Source of the DNA: Muricea muricata
Taxonomy: Eukaryota > Cnidaria > Anthozoa > Malacalcyonacea > Plexauridae
DNA length: 64,000 nucleotides
Assembly (NCBI GenBank): GCA_963855995.1
Contig: OY979717.1
Location: 51,405,140 to 51,469,139, forward strand
Direction: 5' to 3'
The position numbers and the translations under genes were made by a program. How positions within the stretch are numbered: position 1 is the stretch's first letter; each line of letters starts with the position of its first letter. Positions 35,701 through 48,110 of this stretch are shown here, one piece after another. The notes below the pieces were generated by a model. It made no database searches. It had not been told where the DNA came from and was given only the letters and a program-made list of their open reading frames with translations.

Positions 35701-38128
35701 ACATACTTGGCAAGGAAGACTGAACACGTGAACAATTTTTCTTCCTCAGAAGCTGGCGTAAACAGTTCTTCAACAAGGCTTCCTGTGGAGGAAAAATTGC
35801 CAATTATTTACTGTGACACAGGCAAACAGCTTGGCAAGGAAAACTTGCGTTAGGGAAAACATGCCAAAGAAACATGAACGTAGAGCTTTTACGCAGTAAC
35901 GTCGGCTTATTATTATACATTGTCACTTTGTGCATGCAGTATAATGATGTTATCTAAAATTTTACCGGCCAAAGCCAAAATACGCTATATTATATCTCGC
36001 AGATCAAAACAAAATGATTTATTCTAAAACGTTAAGATTAAGTGCCCAGAAAAACGTCTAAACTTCGGTTCATTTATGTGGATGTGGGTACGAGGGAGAT
36101 AATTTTACCAAATACAGGAAATAATATTTGCATGCTAAGTCCTAAGACGGCCATCCATCGCCCACGCACTGAAGGCCTATCAAAACAACTTTCGCTATAT
36201 AATACAGCTCGTCAACATAAATATACAGCAGGCAATGCACTCAATATGCTCGTGCAAATGTTCGCTTGAAGAAGCGCATTGGTCAATAATGCTTCCCGAA
36301 ATCTTCTGAAATACTCTGGTAAGTGCATAAGCTTCCTATTTTACCTCTTTAAATCTTTGTGCTTTGAGCAAACTGACTTTCGCTCGCTATACGTCCTGCG
36401 GCATATAGCCTGTCGTATCCACAAGCAGCTATACGCAGTGCAGTGTTGCAAATATTTTTCTGAAACCAAAATGAGCCCTCGGTTTTTATCGGAAATGTTC
36501 AAACCTGATGGGAAATACGAGTCAATGTCGAAACAATTGCGATATTCAAGCCGTGGGGGGAGATATTATTCGAAAAGAAGTGATGAATGGTTTTTGGGCT
36601 TCTTGTAAGTGCATGCTGCTCTGTTGAAATTGAAGTAGATATTGTTTTCTATATAGTGACCAAGACCTGCGGTTTATGTCTTGCTTTCTACAAGAGGAAG
36701 TGAAACGCTTTCGGACGCCTGTGAAGGACGCATTTTCCGGCATATATCGCCGCGCTATTCGCTAACGTTTTCTGATGAAAACTGCTTTGAGGGTAGTCTA
36801 CATCTGGTAATGTGCCACAACATGTCTCTTACCCCTGAGGAATAAAATGCTACACAGCTGTGGCTCAAAACAGCTAAGTACGAGGAAGGAAGGAAATTTG
36901 GGATAAATGTTCAGCCGTCAGACTAAGGCACTAAGCATCAGATGGGAACTTAACAATTTGCAGTAATGGCCGACACTTCAACGGCCCAGTGACTTGCACT
37001 AATGATACTAAAGTGTACTCTTCAGTGTACTATATGCTACACGCAATTCTACTATTCTGTGCTGTACTGAAGTGAAGTTCGTTCAATTTTAGGGAGTTGC
37101 CCTAGTTATCGTGTCCCATTTCAACCTTACTCGGTTAGTTTTCAAATACCCCTGTCACCTTTAACCTCGTATGTTGCACGTTTCTCTAACCTATTAATAA
37201 TGCTGCACCAGATTAAGTCTGTTTAAGACATGGACATTTTTCTGTAAACGAACTAAACTCTTTGTTGTAGCCAATTTTACATTAGGTTCAGACCATGAAA
37301 AGTCTGAAACAGGCCTTGACTCAGACGCACAACTGGACATTCGTTGAACCGTACAGGCATTCGATCAGTACTGCATTGCATGCAGTATGCCCCATAAAGT
37401 GATACAATTAATTCTAACATTTGTAGGCCAGCCTGAGACCTTGTCTTCTTACGCATGTTTTATGTGGTAGCACAGAGGAAGAAGGCAAAGTTTGCTCAAA
37501 ATGCGAAATGAAGCGTTACTCAAAATGTTAAAAGTTACAAAAAAGCTGCGAGAATATTGTGACTATTGTGTCTGAGTTATAATATCCATTATTTCATAAT
37601 TTTAAAAAGAAAAATTATTTTAAAATGGTCAGACTAAGGGCATGTTAGCAAACTAACTAATTTTAAATTGAGCCTGCATGAAACACACGAGAAATATTTT
37701 AGTTTGAGCTGCCCGTTTGGCGAGGCTGTCACCGAAGATAGGAACGCCAGTGTGCACTTGATTTCCACGAGGAAATCGGTGAGGGCGTGAAGAAAATATC
37801 TGTCGTTTTATTTTTTTTTGACAAGCAAGGCAAAATGCCGTTTGCGGTCCGTGTAGTAACTTACATGCTCAGGTATAAATATTTACTATAGCCAATGAGA
37901 ATACATATATTTAACACGTGTGCAACTGTCTAATCTGCCTGTTCAAACAAACAGCTGAACCGAATCGTTTGCAGAAGAAAAAATGGTTGAAATATGGCCG
38001 GAATATTCGTATGTATATCACTAATGTAATACCTGCATGCAGAATTAATTCACCGACCAGTGCGAACAAAATATGCTCAGCTTCATCATCAGCGTGCGCA
38101 CTAAACATAGATGCAACTACAGGTCAGT
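32761..38128. other. gene-poor intergenic stretch
   Basis: Beyond the single repeat arms near 33850 and 34757, I see no supported exon, RNA gene or bounded element. Open frames such as 35620-35853 and 36279-36608 have no splice pattern or recognisable domains and are not called. Confidence 0.4.
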
Positions 38129-38129
38129 T

Positions 38130-38312
38130 AAGGCGGATTTCCACTCAGAGCAAAATGTCGCGCGATCGATTTTTAGCGAGCGCTTTCTTTTGAAATGTGT
38201 GAAGTCAACCACAGCTAATGAGATTTGTTCCGCTTGACTGTTTGTAATTCAAAAGAAAGCGCTCGCTAAAAGTCGATCGCGCATTTTGCACTGAATTATG
38301 GAAATCCGCCTT
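38130..38312. mobile_element. 183-bp MITE with AAGGCGGATTTCCA ends
   Basis: AAGGCGGATTTCCA on the left is inverted at 38299-38312. The inner arms share GCGATCGAYTTTTAGCGAGC and GCTTTCTTTTGAA, giving arms of about 65 bp. The left edge reads TTAAGG and the right CCTTCAA, so a TTAA target is possible but decayed. Confidence 0.75.
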
Positions 38313-38927
38313 CAAGCGCGGCGCGAGAAGCTTACTAGACTTATACATACTGTGAATTGACCATAACGAATGGCAGCACGTACATTTTATGATTCCCAGC
38401 AGGCATTGCGAGCATCAAACCATAACAACAGAAAAAGAGGCCAACTTTCTCTTTTGGTATTTTGTTATGCTCGTCCTTCAACAGGCGTCATTTTGCTTTT
38501 TCAAACGATTTCCGACCGCAATGCATTCTAGTAAAATGCACATCCACCATTTTTTTCGTCATGGTCAATTAGCTACCTCGCTTTCGAATCAAGTTGCTAG
38601 AACATGCCTTTGGAGCATGCGCAAAGCTGATTGCGCAACAATGTACTTGATCTAAGTATAAATTGTTCAGAACATGTTTAGAACAGACATTTTCAAAAAA
38701 TAGCAGAACGAAGCTGTAGTCGAACGAAATTAAAACGTTGCCACCCAACTTAGCATTCTATCGTGAGCCTGAAAATAATATCAAAATTAACCTAAGAAGA
38801 CATTGTTTGAACCTGTGAAAAAGGTTACAATTTCTGAACGTTTGAAGATGGTTGCAATGCTACCGAACACAATTTGCGGATAAGGTCTGTTTTAGGCTTG
38901 TTTTATGCGTCGAATTAGTTAAGTCAC

Positions 38928-38991
38928 GTCGAATGCAATTCAAATAATAGATAGTGACGTCTCATCACTTATTGTTTGAATTGCATTCGAC
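38928..38991. repeat. 21-bp-arm hairpin with nested inner palindrome
   Basis: GTCGAATGCAATTCAAATAA is inverted at 38971-38991 with one mismatch. Inside it AGTGACGTCTCATCACT forms a second short palindrome. It could be a minimal foldback element. No transcript evidence. Confidence 0.65.
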
Positions 38992-41900
38992 AGGACTGAA
39001 ATACCACGTATAAAACACAGAAATACAGCCTGGACCTTTTTTGCTATGCTAAAAAGTTGTAAATAATTTAGTAGAAGAAAACAGAGCTTTTGTTTCACGA
39101 TTAAAATTAGAACTGCTATACTGAATTCTGCGAAGAATATCCGTGTCTATAGCCTGGTGGACTCTGGATTTGTCAATGTTGAAAAACTGCATGGAACATG
39201 ACCATGCTATGCGGGTTAATCACACACCGGGGACTGTCTCTGGACAATCTTTCTCCGACCTAGCCACTCGATCTCCTTGCTAAAAAATGATGCAATGTGC
39301 ATCGCAGTCAGTTAGTATGAAATTGAAAAGGTTGAGTGCTTTGGCGAGGCAACGCTATTGGACGATTGCTTCATTATACCAAAAATTGATTGTCTTCACA
39401 GTGCACAAGTCAGCATAAACACGAATAAAAAGATAAAACAAGTACGTTGGCCAAGTCTCCAGACCATATCTAGATTGACTTTATCCCAACCGATGATAGT
39501 GTGATAAAACAGAAACAGTAAAGCACGTCACTGCAGAAACACTGAAAATAAGTCCTTAGTAGCTGCGTGTCCGCAATAGCGAGGTGCGCACAAGGCGGGT
39601 TAGCGGGAGTTTGTACGTTTTTAGTTTGAGCTAGTAAGTTTTCAACACCGCATCGGGCACGGCAAGTTTTGAACAGTTATAGAGAAAGAAAGCCACGTGC
39701 GCTTGCAAAAAACCTCACAAGTAAACAAGAACTAAAGGAAAGCGCTTTTTTACGAATTACGATGTCGCACAAGTACAACTTCCCCTTTTACTACGAAGTA
39801 ACGCTTTAAAAAGAGTCAACCAAGTCGTAAGGGGAAGACATGGAACTAGCATGAAAAGAACGCAATCTATCCAACATGCAAAACAAAGTAAAAGCACCAT
39901 GCAGAAATAGCGAGATTAAACCATGCTAAAATGAGCGACATTCATTGAAACCATGCAATGTCATCAAGAAGACTGGTGCAGATATACGTTTTAAAGTATG
40001 GTATGAGTCTATATCACGGGCATTTTCAGCGAATAAAAAAACCATTGAACGATATTGACGACAAGTATTTAAAGCATCAGCAAAATCCGTTGAATAACAA
40101 CTAACCAAGACTCTGTAATGCAAAACAATGTTATCAGCTTAGCTTTGTGATTACACAACGTAAATTAATTATTTGCAATACACTTTTGAATATACCATCT
40201 TAATTGTCGTTTATTTTATCAGCTTGAAGTTAAATTAAACATTTGTAGCTTTCAAATGTTTATCAGGAAATCCCACAAAGATTATCTCCGGCAATTTATT
40301 ATTTCCGGCAATTTGTGCGAGAGATATTTTTTTGCTTGGCATAAAAGTGCCCATTGCCACGTCCAATTACTAAGTGACCTGACATCATAACGTTTTTAAG
40401 TACTATGTTATGAGCTGAAGAATATTTCCAGAGCAGGGGAGGATGTTCGGTGTGAATTTGAATAAAACTAATTGAATTGGTACAATCCTACTGTTGTATG
40501 TATTTTACTGGCAAAAGATATATGTTGCATGTAAAATCAATCTTTGGTATTGTATTAGGGTCAAAGATTAATTAAATTCCCTGGCTGACGTCAGTTGGAT
40601 AAGAATTTTGAATGAATTCACGAAATTACAGCATGTCTAAGTGTAAAAATATTTCCTAACCAAAAATCGAGCATCTAAACATTACCTGGAAACACAGCTG
40701 CATGATAACGACATGACGACTCTAACTCTCATACTTTGCTTAGACTTAAAATAATGTAAGACTTGATTCATTTATGTCTACAGTTCGAAACATTTAAGGA
40801 GGAATTTTAGGTGATTTCGATTTGTTAGAATATGATTAAATTTAATGATACGAAACGTTGGAGATAAGAAGAAAAATATAATTCTTTTTCTTTGTTTGAA
40901 CTTTCAAGTGTCATCAAGAAGTGCAGGGGAGGAAAATACTTATTTGGCTTGGCAACCTTTATAGTCACGCCTTTCCTTTATAAATTCATGAACTGTATCT
41001 AGAGCCTACCATAAATTAAAGATTATATATAATATCTTAATAATTAGAATGAAATAATTAATAGGACACTGAGAGAATTAAGATTGTTCGGATCAAAGAG
41101 TTTACAAGGGCCATAGATCTATATAAGGCAGATATGGCTGGCTTTGAATCCTTTGACGTCAGACAATTTACTACTAGAAGGAAATTATCAGTAAAAGTAC
41201 CGCCAAGACATGTATAAAATCACGTAAAATTTTAAAATCATAATCTCGTAAGTAAGCTTTGAAATGTTTTATAGCTTTGAAATTCAAGCTAGTTGTAGTA
41301 AATGTGCAGTAATAACCCGTTCAATTTATGCGCTGATAAGAGTAAAAAGTGCAGTCTGTAACAACTTTGATGTAAAAGGTGCGTTGATATTTTGTTCCAC
41401 CTTTTTTGCTGCCAAGATGGAATGATTTTTTACTAGCATGTGATTGTGAATCTATAGAGACTAGTCTCCATTTCACGAATAACAGCTGTTGTCTTGCCAG
41501 CTACTTTATAGCCCAGGGGTGAGATCGTTGCCCCGCCATCGCATCACAAAGGCGTATAGGCTCAATTCCTGTCGGAGCACCTACGGTTGATAATTTTTCT
41601 CAAATGTTCCTGGCCTCAGTTTCGACATTTGTATTATTCCTATTTAAGATTAAGACACATATCTGCCCTCTTACAGAGTAATGGTAAGTAAAGTCCTAAA
41701 TTAAGTCATTCTAGCTTTCAGATTGATTATTAATTTACGTTGGAATATTGTATTAAAGTGATCGTAGTCCGTAGGCAATGTAGAATATATCGCTATGTAA
41801 TAACAGCTCGTGCAGTTTTTGACCTCTGTGGTTAATCTTACTATTTGAGGGTGTTTGTGCTGGAATTTACAAACACTTTCTTAAGAATGTGCGCTGATAG

Positions 41901-44400
41901 AAAAATCTTAATTATATAATTAGGTGTGTTAAAATGTCAAGCATATACTAATGTCCGAAATACTCAATGATAATTATTTTTTTATTAAGGACACAAAAAG
42001 TGATAATGATAATGAAGCCATATTAATAGAATATTACGAACAATTGCCTTTTCCTATTAACGAGTTTTGCCTTAATAGAATTTCTTAAAAATCGTTGAAA
42101 TGATTTAAAACTTAATTTCACGTTAAATTACTATAAACCTTAAATAACAGTCACATTCAAACGTCGCTGCCACCAGAAATGTTTTAAAATTTTCCACGCA
42201 CATAGGTGCTGCTTTATATCACTATGATATTGATGATAATTATCCAGAATTAAAGGCACAAAAATATGCAATTCTCACATTTTTCAACCAACCAATTTAA
42301 TGCTGCGAAGGTTGTTCCTGGTATTCTTTTTAATCCTCCAAAATCAGCGCTCTTAATTAAGAGTCTGTACTATATGTATAATTGCATGCATGCTTACGAG
42401 GAAATCTTTAGAGATTTACCCAAAGATTTATCATCGTTAAAATTAATAGCCTTTCTTTCCTTACATGGAAGTGTCTTACGGTATGTATAGTATATACTTC
42501 ACATGTTTGACGCGAGAATTATTTGTGTGAACAGTAAAAGCGAGTGGGCGATTTTTTCAAATTAATGATGAAATATAAATTCATTAAGTATCAAATGAAG
42601 GCGTGGGAAGAACAATATGCAATCTTCAGCAAATCGATCAGATTTAAAATATACAAGTCAGCTGTTTCAATTCTTTAGATATGCAGGCAATAAATACTTT
42701 GCTTCAAGTCCTGCCCAATGTATGAGCACACAACCATAACATGCTCTTCATGCCAGTCATCAGAAAACCAGTCAGCTAATGACTGTTCAGGCTAGCGTGG
42801 CGAAATGAAGTATGTATGTATGTGTACAGATATTTCAACTAAGGTTGTCCTTCCAAAAGCGTAAACTGTGAACTATGAGCGCGCAAAGGATGATGGATTA
42901 TTGTTTATTAAGGTCCTGATCTCCACGGGATTACCTTTGTAGCAAGTAAATTTGCCGTCAAGTTTCCTATGTTCCCTTGATGCTATTTCACAGAAATAAT
43001 TCCGAGTTTAGAGGTGAAAGTAAGCAATAACTCGTCATCTCTTGCGCGCTTATAGTCTACAGTTTAAACCTCAGAGAAGAAAAATAATCCGGGTTTAATA
43101 GGGTTAGTATGAATACCATCCATTAGAACATCCAAAATTGGACGCTGGAAATTGCTGCGAAGGAAAACTGTGTATGCCTATTGTAGATTTTGGACGCCAA
43201 AAACCACCAATGTATACCTTCTTTGGCTTGATTTTTCTGTTGAGCCGGATGTCAATGGAACCAATTAAAGGTCAATGGTCACTGAAAAATCAGCTTGGAT
43301 CATGAAACTAAACTAGTTAGCTACACCTGACAACATTACAAAACTTCAAACTATGAATGATTACCAATGCAATATAATGCAGGGTGTCCAAAATAACCGA
43401 GTTCAATTTCAAAACGCACGCTTATGCGTTAAACTTTAATTACCGTAACTAGTCCGACAATTTGTTCCAACTGTATTTATCAATATTCATTTCTCGATAG
43501 AAATTTATAGTTTTCACAGTCAATGAACGTGGAAATATTTGCATACGAGGACTAAAGCGTCGATACGGTAGCGGTATGCACTGAAGAGTGTCCTGAAGTG
43601 GTAAGATAGGTGGGAATTGCCTAGAAAAAGTGGTTGACATAACTTTATATTTATGCGGAAAAAACGTTCTCTGTTTCTTTTACAATATAGCACAAAAAAT
43701 ATAAAATTACTTCAACAGATGAGCGACGGGAAATTTTCCGTGTTTACATTGGGTTATGTAAAGACGGTTCTTAACCAATCAGCGCTCAAAATTCACAAAC
43801 GCTATATTCTATATTATAATTAACAACTATTCGACTTAGGCGAAGTGATTATTGGTGAATATTCACCGAGACGAAGTCGAGGAAAATTCGTAAGTAAAGA
43901 CTAAAGTTTATTATCAAAAAGTATTTAATAAGTTATTTGCAGATGGTCGCCTTACGATAGTTTAACATAAAAGTTTGTTTATATTCTTCGACTTTGCATT
44001 AATTTATTTTTTCTCCATTTCTTAATTTTGGCAAAAGTATAAAACATCAAAACGCGCGCGGACTTTAATTGCCAGATGACAACTAGTAGATAATGCCTCA
44101 TATATATTTACTGGCCAGGCAACTAATCAAAATATAATGCTTGAAAACCATCATTTACTAAAGAAATTATACTAATTCCTCTTATTTTTTTATTTGTGGA
44201 TGCCTAGTGATATTTTTTGATTTCCTGTAATCTGATTGGCTACAGCAGCGGGCCGGAGCTTTTTACGATTGGGACTTTAAGATAGGCAGCGTACCACGAC
44301 AACGGTTGGCCATGAGTATTTTATACTGTGGCCTGGGACGAGTGCGATAAATTTTCGTGTTGTTGTGAAAACAAACCAAGAAGTGGAGCTATTATATATT
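38992..44400. other. gene-poor AT-rich intergenic stretch
   Basis: No supported gene, RNA or bounded element. A small duplicated phrase TTTCCGGCAATTT occurs near 40288-40315. A tRNA-like B-box phrase (GGCTCAATTCCTGTCGG) at about 41559 may be an old SINE scrap. Confidence 0.4.
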
Positions 44401-44640
44401 GTCGAGTTTCAATATAAAAGTGTACGGTGGCCCACAAGTGTCATGTCAACATTTTTCTTTGAGTTTAACAAAACATTTTTCATGCTACAAAATCTAATTT
44501 TTGGAACACCAATTATAATTTTTTTCACATGACAATTTTTTTTTCTCCTGACAAAACTTTTTGTCATGACAAAATAAAACTCGTGACAATATTTCTTCCA
44601 TTTCGCGACCATTTTGCTATAACCAATGTAATATGTCAAT

Positions 44641-45057
44641 ATGGCAGATAACAACAATAACGAAATGAACGAGGATGAAAACAATCTCATAAAGAGCTAC
44701 TTTTTTCAAAGTTTTGAATATATACAAAGATATTTTACGGTTTTTGTCTCGGTATCATGGCATATCTAGAAGCAAAAGCACTGATATCACAACGTCGTCT
44801 GAAATCCTACGATGTTAGCCGAAAGCATGCCGAATACAATATTGATGCTGTTGTGAATGAGAGCAGGGCATTGTTAGATGGGCCTGAATGCATGAGAGGA
44901 TACAGGTTTGTCTGGTAAAGGATGTTGTACAACTTCTTTTGAGTCAGCTTGACCCAGAAGGATGCTATATGCGGAAAAGCCATCGGCTAAGAAGAAGAGA
45001 ATACCAAAATGAAGGACCCAATTCTGCATGGCATGCAGATGGTTATGATAATATGGT
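44641..45057 (+). pseudogene. integrase-like ORF remnant, plus-strand copy
   Basis: The product starts MADNNNNEMNEDE. It continues in other frames with RRLKSYDVSRKHAEYNID, then LLDGPECMRGYRFVW, QLDPEGCYMRKSHRLRRREY and AWHADGYD just before the break. At least two frame changes and internal stops are present. The RRREYQNEGPNSAWHADGYD part corresponds to the entry into a DDE integrase (rve-like) core in cnidarian and fish repeat-encoded proteins. The rest of the core is missing. Confidence 0.7.
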
Positions 45058-45715
45058 ACTGTTTTCCGTTCAAAATCTCTATGAACCTTTACTGGGCATC
45101 TGCCATATTTTTCAACAGTCTCCAAAAAATACGATGTGATGTTATTAGGATAACTGTACCACGTTGTGACAAGCAGCCAAAGTACCTTATACAACTCCAA
45201 CCGTCAATACACCCATGTATAGCAAACCCGTAGGGTTTTGATTTATCGTTACCGTCTGCATGCCATGCAGCATTGAGTCCTTCGTTTCGGTATACTCTTC
45301 TCCTTAACCGATGGTATTTCTGCAGAAACCATCCTCCTGGGTCAAGCTGACTAAAAATGAGTTGTAAAAATGTAAAAAACCCTTTGCCAGAAAAGCCTGT
45401 ATCCTCCCATGGATTCAAGCCCAACATTCACAACAGCATCAACACTGTATTCGCATACTTTCAGCTAATATCGTAGGATTTCAGACCACTTTGTCATGTG
45501 CTTTTGCTTATAGATATGCCATGATGCTGAGAAAAAAACTGTGAAATATCTTTGCATTCCAAACCTTGAAAAAACAAGCTCTTTATGAGATCTATCTCAT
45601 CCTTGTTCATTTCGTTGTTGTTTTCATGGGCCATATTCATAGCAAGGATGGTTAATGAAATGGTTGAGAACGGAAGAATTAATATTGTCACGAGAAAAAA
45701 TTTTCTCATGACAAA
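45050..45715 (-). pseudogene. integrase-like ORF remnant, minus-strand copy
   Basis: From the right end it reads KDEIDLIKSLFFQGLECKDI, then after stops SQLDPGGWFLQKYHRLRRRV, AWHADGNDKSKPYGFAIHGC and IDGWS, the first half of a DDE integrase core. In another frame it continues YFLETVEKYGRCPVKVHRDF before the copy ends at about 45050. It extends further into the core than the plus-strand copy and is also disrupted by frameshifts. Confidence 0.7.
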
Positions 45716-45766
45716 AAGTTTTATCACGAGAAAAAATTTTCTCATGCCTTAACCCTTTTCTCATGC

Positions 45767-45964
45767 CCATACCCTAACCTTTACCCTAACCCTAACCCTA
45801 ACCCTAACCCTAACCTTAACCCTAACCCTAACCCTAACCCTAAACCTAACCCTAACCCTAACCCTAACCCTAACCCTAACCCTAACCCTAACCCTAACCC
45901 TAACCCTAACCCTAACCCTAACCCTAACCCTAACCCTAACCCTAACCCTAACCCTAACCCTAAA
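45767..45964 (+). repeat. interstitial CCCTAA telomere-repeat array (about 195 bp)
   Basis: About 30 units of CCCTAA, nearly perfect with a few variants (CCTTAA, CCTAAA) near the left side. It begins within about 20 bases of the right arm of the integrase inverted pair. The open frame of alternating Gly-Leu on the minus strand is only the translation of this repeat. Confidence 0.97.
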
Positions 45965-46615
45965 GATATACTATTAAGCTTCAAAAGTCAATGAAAAAAC
46001 GATTATTTGGCCACTTTGGCTTTGTTTATGGCGAAATTTTCAGTCATGCTTCGGGAATGCAAAATATTTCAAAATTAAATCATGTTTACGCAAAACTACA
46101 ACAGTTTTTTGTGTTAAATACACGACTATATGAAGAACTATCTTTATTTCATTTTGTTTCTTCAAGAGCATTATATTCTAAACTGTAAATGTGATACTAT
46201 TTAAGTGATTTATTTATGATGAACTTTGCATGTATACTCTGCAGTTCAACTCCTGGTCAAATTCAATATGGCGGATTTAAAAGGGCACTTGCGAAAAAAA
46301 GTGAAGACATGATTCGTGAACGAGTACGCATTCTATATCTATTATTTCTATGGATTCACTATACGCCATTATAGACATTATAGAGTGAAACTGGGTTCGG
46401 GTAACCTCATCTGTATTGATGTTTCTGCTGCACTGGAGTGAGCAACTGATTAAATTGTCAGGTGGCGAAACGTATGTCCGTGTGGTCAGGATAGCAAATA
46501 TTCTTAAACTGTACATTTTTACTACCAAACACGGGGCTAACACAAACATTCGGTCAGTGAGTTGAACAGTATATAGTTATGCTAGTAGATTTACCCCCAA
46601 AGTTGCCGGTGTAAA

Positions 46616-46698
46616 AGGAAATACCCCCCAACCCCCCCCCTGGCCCATATTCTAGAAAATATGGCCCGGGGGCATTTTAAAGAGGGGGCGTATTTCCT
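46616..46698. repeat. palindrome with C-rich and G-rich arms
   Basis: GGAAATACCCCCC at 46616 pairs with GGGGGCGTATTTCC near 46685-46698. The centre GGCCCATATTCTAGAAAATATGGCCC is itself palindromic. Confidence 0.6.
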
Positions 46699-46741
46699 GG
46701 GACACATGCCGTAACCACAGAATAGAAACTAACAGAAGGGT

Positions 46742-46990
46742 CACTCGAGTCGAAACCTTCGAAGTTCGGGTACCCGCGCATGTCGCATTACGCATGTTTA
46801 TTCAATATGTAGGTTCTGGTTAGTCAATTCAATTGCATTTTCTGGCCAATAGACACGCTGAACAGGCTGTTTCGTCATTACTCTGGCCAGTTAATTGCAT
46901 GAAAATAGGGGGCATGTTGGCGTGATGTTGCACTGCTGAGCGCGGTCTCACTGTTTATTCGCTATACGTCGCTACGTTTTTCCGGCATGA
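46742..46990. repeat. dispersed repeat, copy A (second copy at 59.96-60.16 kb)
   Basis: Shares CACTCGAG, GTAGGTTCTGG, AATTGCATTTTCTGGCCA, CGCTGAAC, CTGGCCAGT and ATGTTGCACTGCTGAG in the same order with 59960-60160. No coding capacity or clear ends were found. Confidence 0.7.
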
Positions 46991-47056
46991 AGTGCTGAGG
47001 CATGCCATTTCTAATAAAGCTGCTGCAAAAGTGGACTGTGGCGTTTATGTCACGTA

Positions 47057-48108
47057 CATCCATACTGGAAAGTTCGTTTTTCGTGCGCCACAGATTTTAC
47101 GCCAAAAATTTCGCGTCAAAAACAATGCGCCGGCGCAGCGCTTGAAACTGAAACGCCAAGCCGCCACGCCCACGAGAGACGGAAGATCAAATACAGTATG
47201 AAAATCAACACAAGTAATGCATAGCTGTTTTTATTCTTCACTTTCTCGTTATGCATTTTCTTTACAGCTTTCTAACGAACTACAATATAAAAAAGTCAGT
47301 CTCGAGACATGATGAATGTCATAACAAATAGTTAAGACGTACATCCTCTTGCCGGAGACGCTTCATTACTTTGCTTTCTCTTTTAAATTTTAGCACGATC
47401 ACCTAAAATTGGTGCTGTATGCCTTGAGAGTTTGCGGTCTTTATCTCCTTCTAAATATATATTTGCAATTTCTTTTACAGCACGATCTGCATTTTGACAG
47501 GGTTGTAAACTCCAGTCAATCTTCGTTCTAAAGAGGAAAAATTATCGTGAATGTTTGTACAAAAATATTAGAGAGGAAAACCTGAAATGAGATGTGAAAA
47601 ACTAGTATGAACTGACCTCAGCGCTAAGGTTTCATTATTTTGACCACTGGGCATCTTATTTGAGGCCATAACACTGTAATATGACTCTACGACAGCTTCT
47701 GTGCCTCCTTTGGCTAGAGCAATGTCTACGCAAATGGAGGCTTCCATTCCAATAGCCTCATAAAGCATCCTGTCTGTGAAGATACTTTTATAAACTGCGT
47801 CTTCATTCAAAGATGCGTGAAAGGGTTTTTCGATGTTTCGCATGGTTACAGCATAAGAAAACGAAAATCCGCAGACGATAAAGATATTTTGGCAAAATAA
47901 AAACTTTAATTCTATCAAGGAATACTATCCTTTACCCGATTATTTTCGCCCGCGCTAATATATTATTCAGCTAAAATAGACGACTTTACGCCACGCCAAA
48001 GCAAAGCACAGGAATTTTAATCAATGAAATACGCCAAAATTTGGCGCAAGTGCACTTCTGTTACGCCAAAGATATTTGGCGTAACATACGAACTTTCCCG
48101 TATGGACG
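47057..48108. mobile_element. 1.05-kb TA-flanked element with subterminal ACGCCAAA repeats and an unknown gene
   Basis: The ends read CATCCATACTGGAAAGTTCG on the left and the inverse of CGTCCATACGGGAAAGTTCG on the right, each with TA outside (47055-47056 and 48109-48110). Multiple TACGCCAAA-like motifs lie just inside both ends (about 47098, 47155, 47988, 48030, 48062), as expected of transposase-binding repeats. It carries a two-exon minus-strand gene fragment (47383-47918). There is no recognisable transposase. Confidence 0.65.
47383..47918 (-). CDS. two-exon fragment of an unrecognised repeat-associated protein
   Basis: Exon 1 (to 47617) contains NEDAVYKSIFTDRMLYEAIG, then GGTEAVVESYYSVMASNKMP and SGQNNETLALR, then a donor GTCAGT. 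Exon 2 (47527-47383, after TTTAG) continues in phase with TKIDWSLQPCQNADRAVKEI and ends in TAA. The intron is about 90 bp. The pattern resembles uncharacterised proteins I associate with cnidarian genomes, but I cannot name a domain or function. It could be a captured host-gene fragment or the C-terminal part of the element's own protein. The 5' boundary is uncertain. It sits wholly inside the TA-flanked element. Confidence 0.5.
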
Positions 48109-48110
48109 TA

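Larger units (their letters stand above)
44518..45750. mobile_element. head-out inverted pair of broken integrase-type element copies
   Basis: Two copies of one element point toward each other. The outer arms (ATGACAA/CTCGTGACAATATT, about 44525-44600 and its inverse about 45680-45750) are related. The inward-reading coding remnants start with homologous segments (NNNNEMNEDENNLIKSYFFQ on plus from 44641; NNNEMNKDEIDLIKSLFFQG on minus from about 45640). They converge at about 45055-45090, where each copy is truncated. Confidence 0.75.

Noticed and set aside
35620..36608. Three plus-strand frames of 75-109 codons
   Set aside because: No splice sites in phase, no domain-like composition, and they lie in a gene-poor tract.
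45781..45984. Open frame of alternating Gly-Leu on the minus strand
   Set aside because: It is the translation of the CCCTAA array, not a protein gene.
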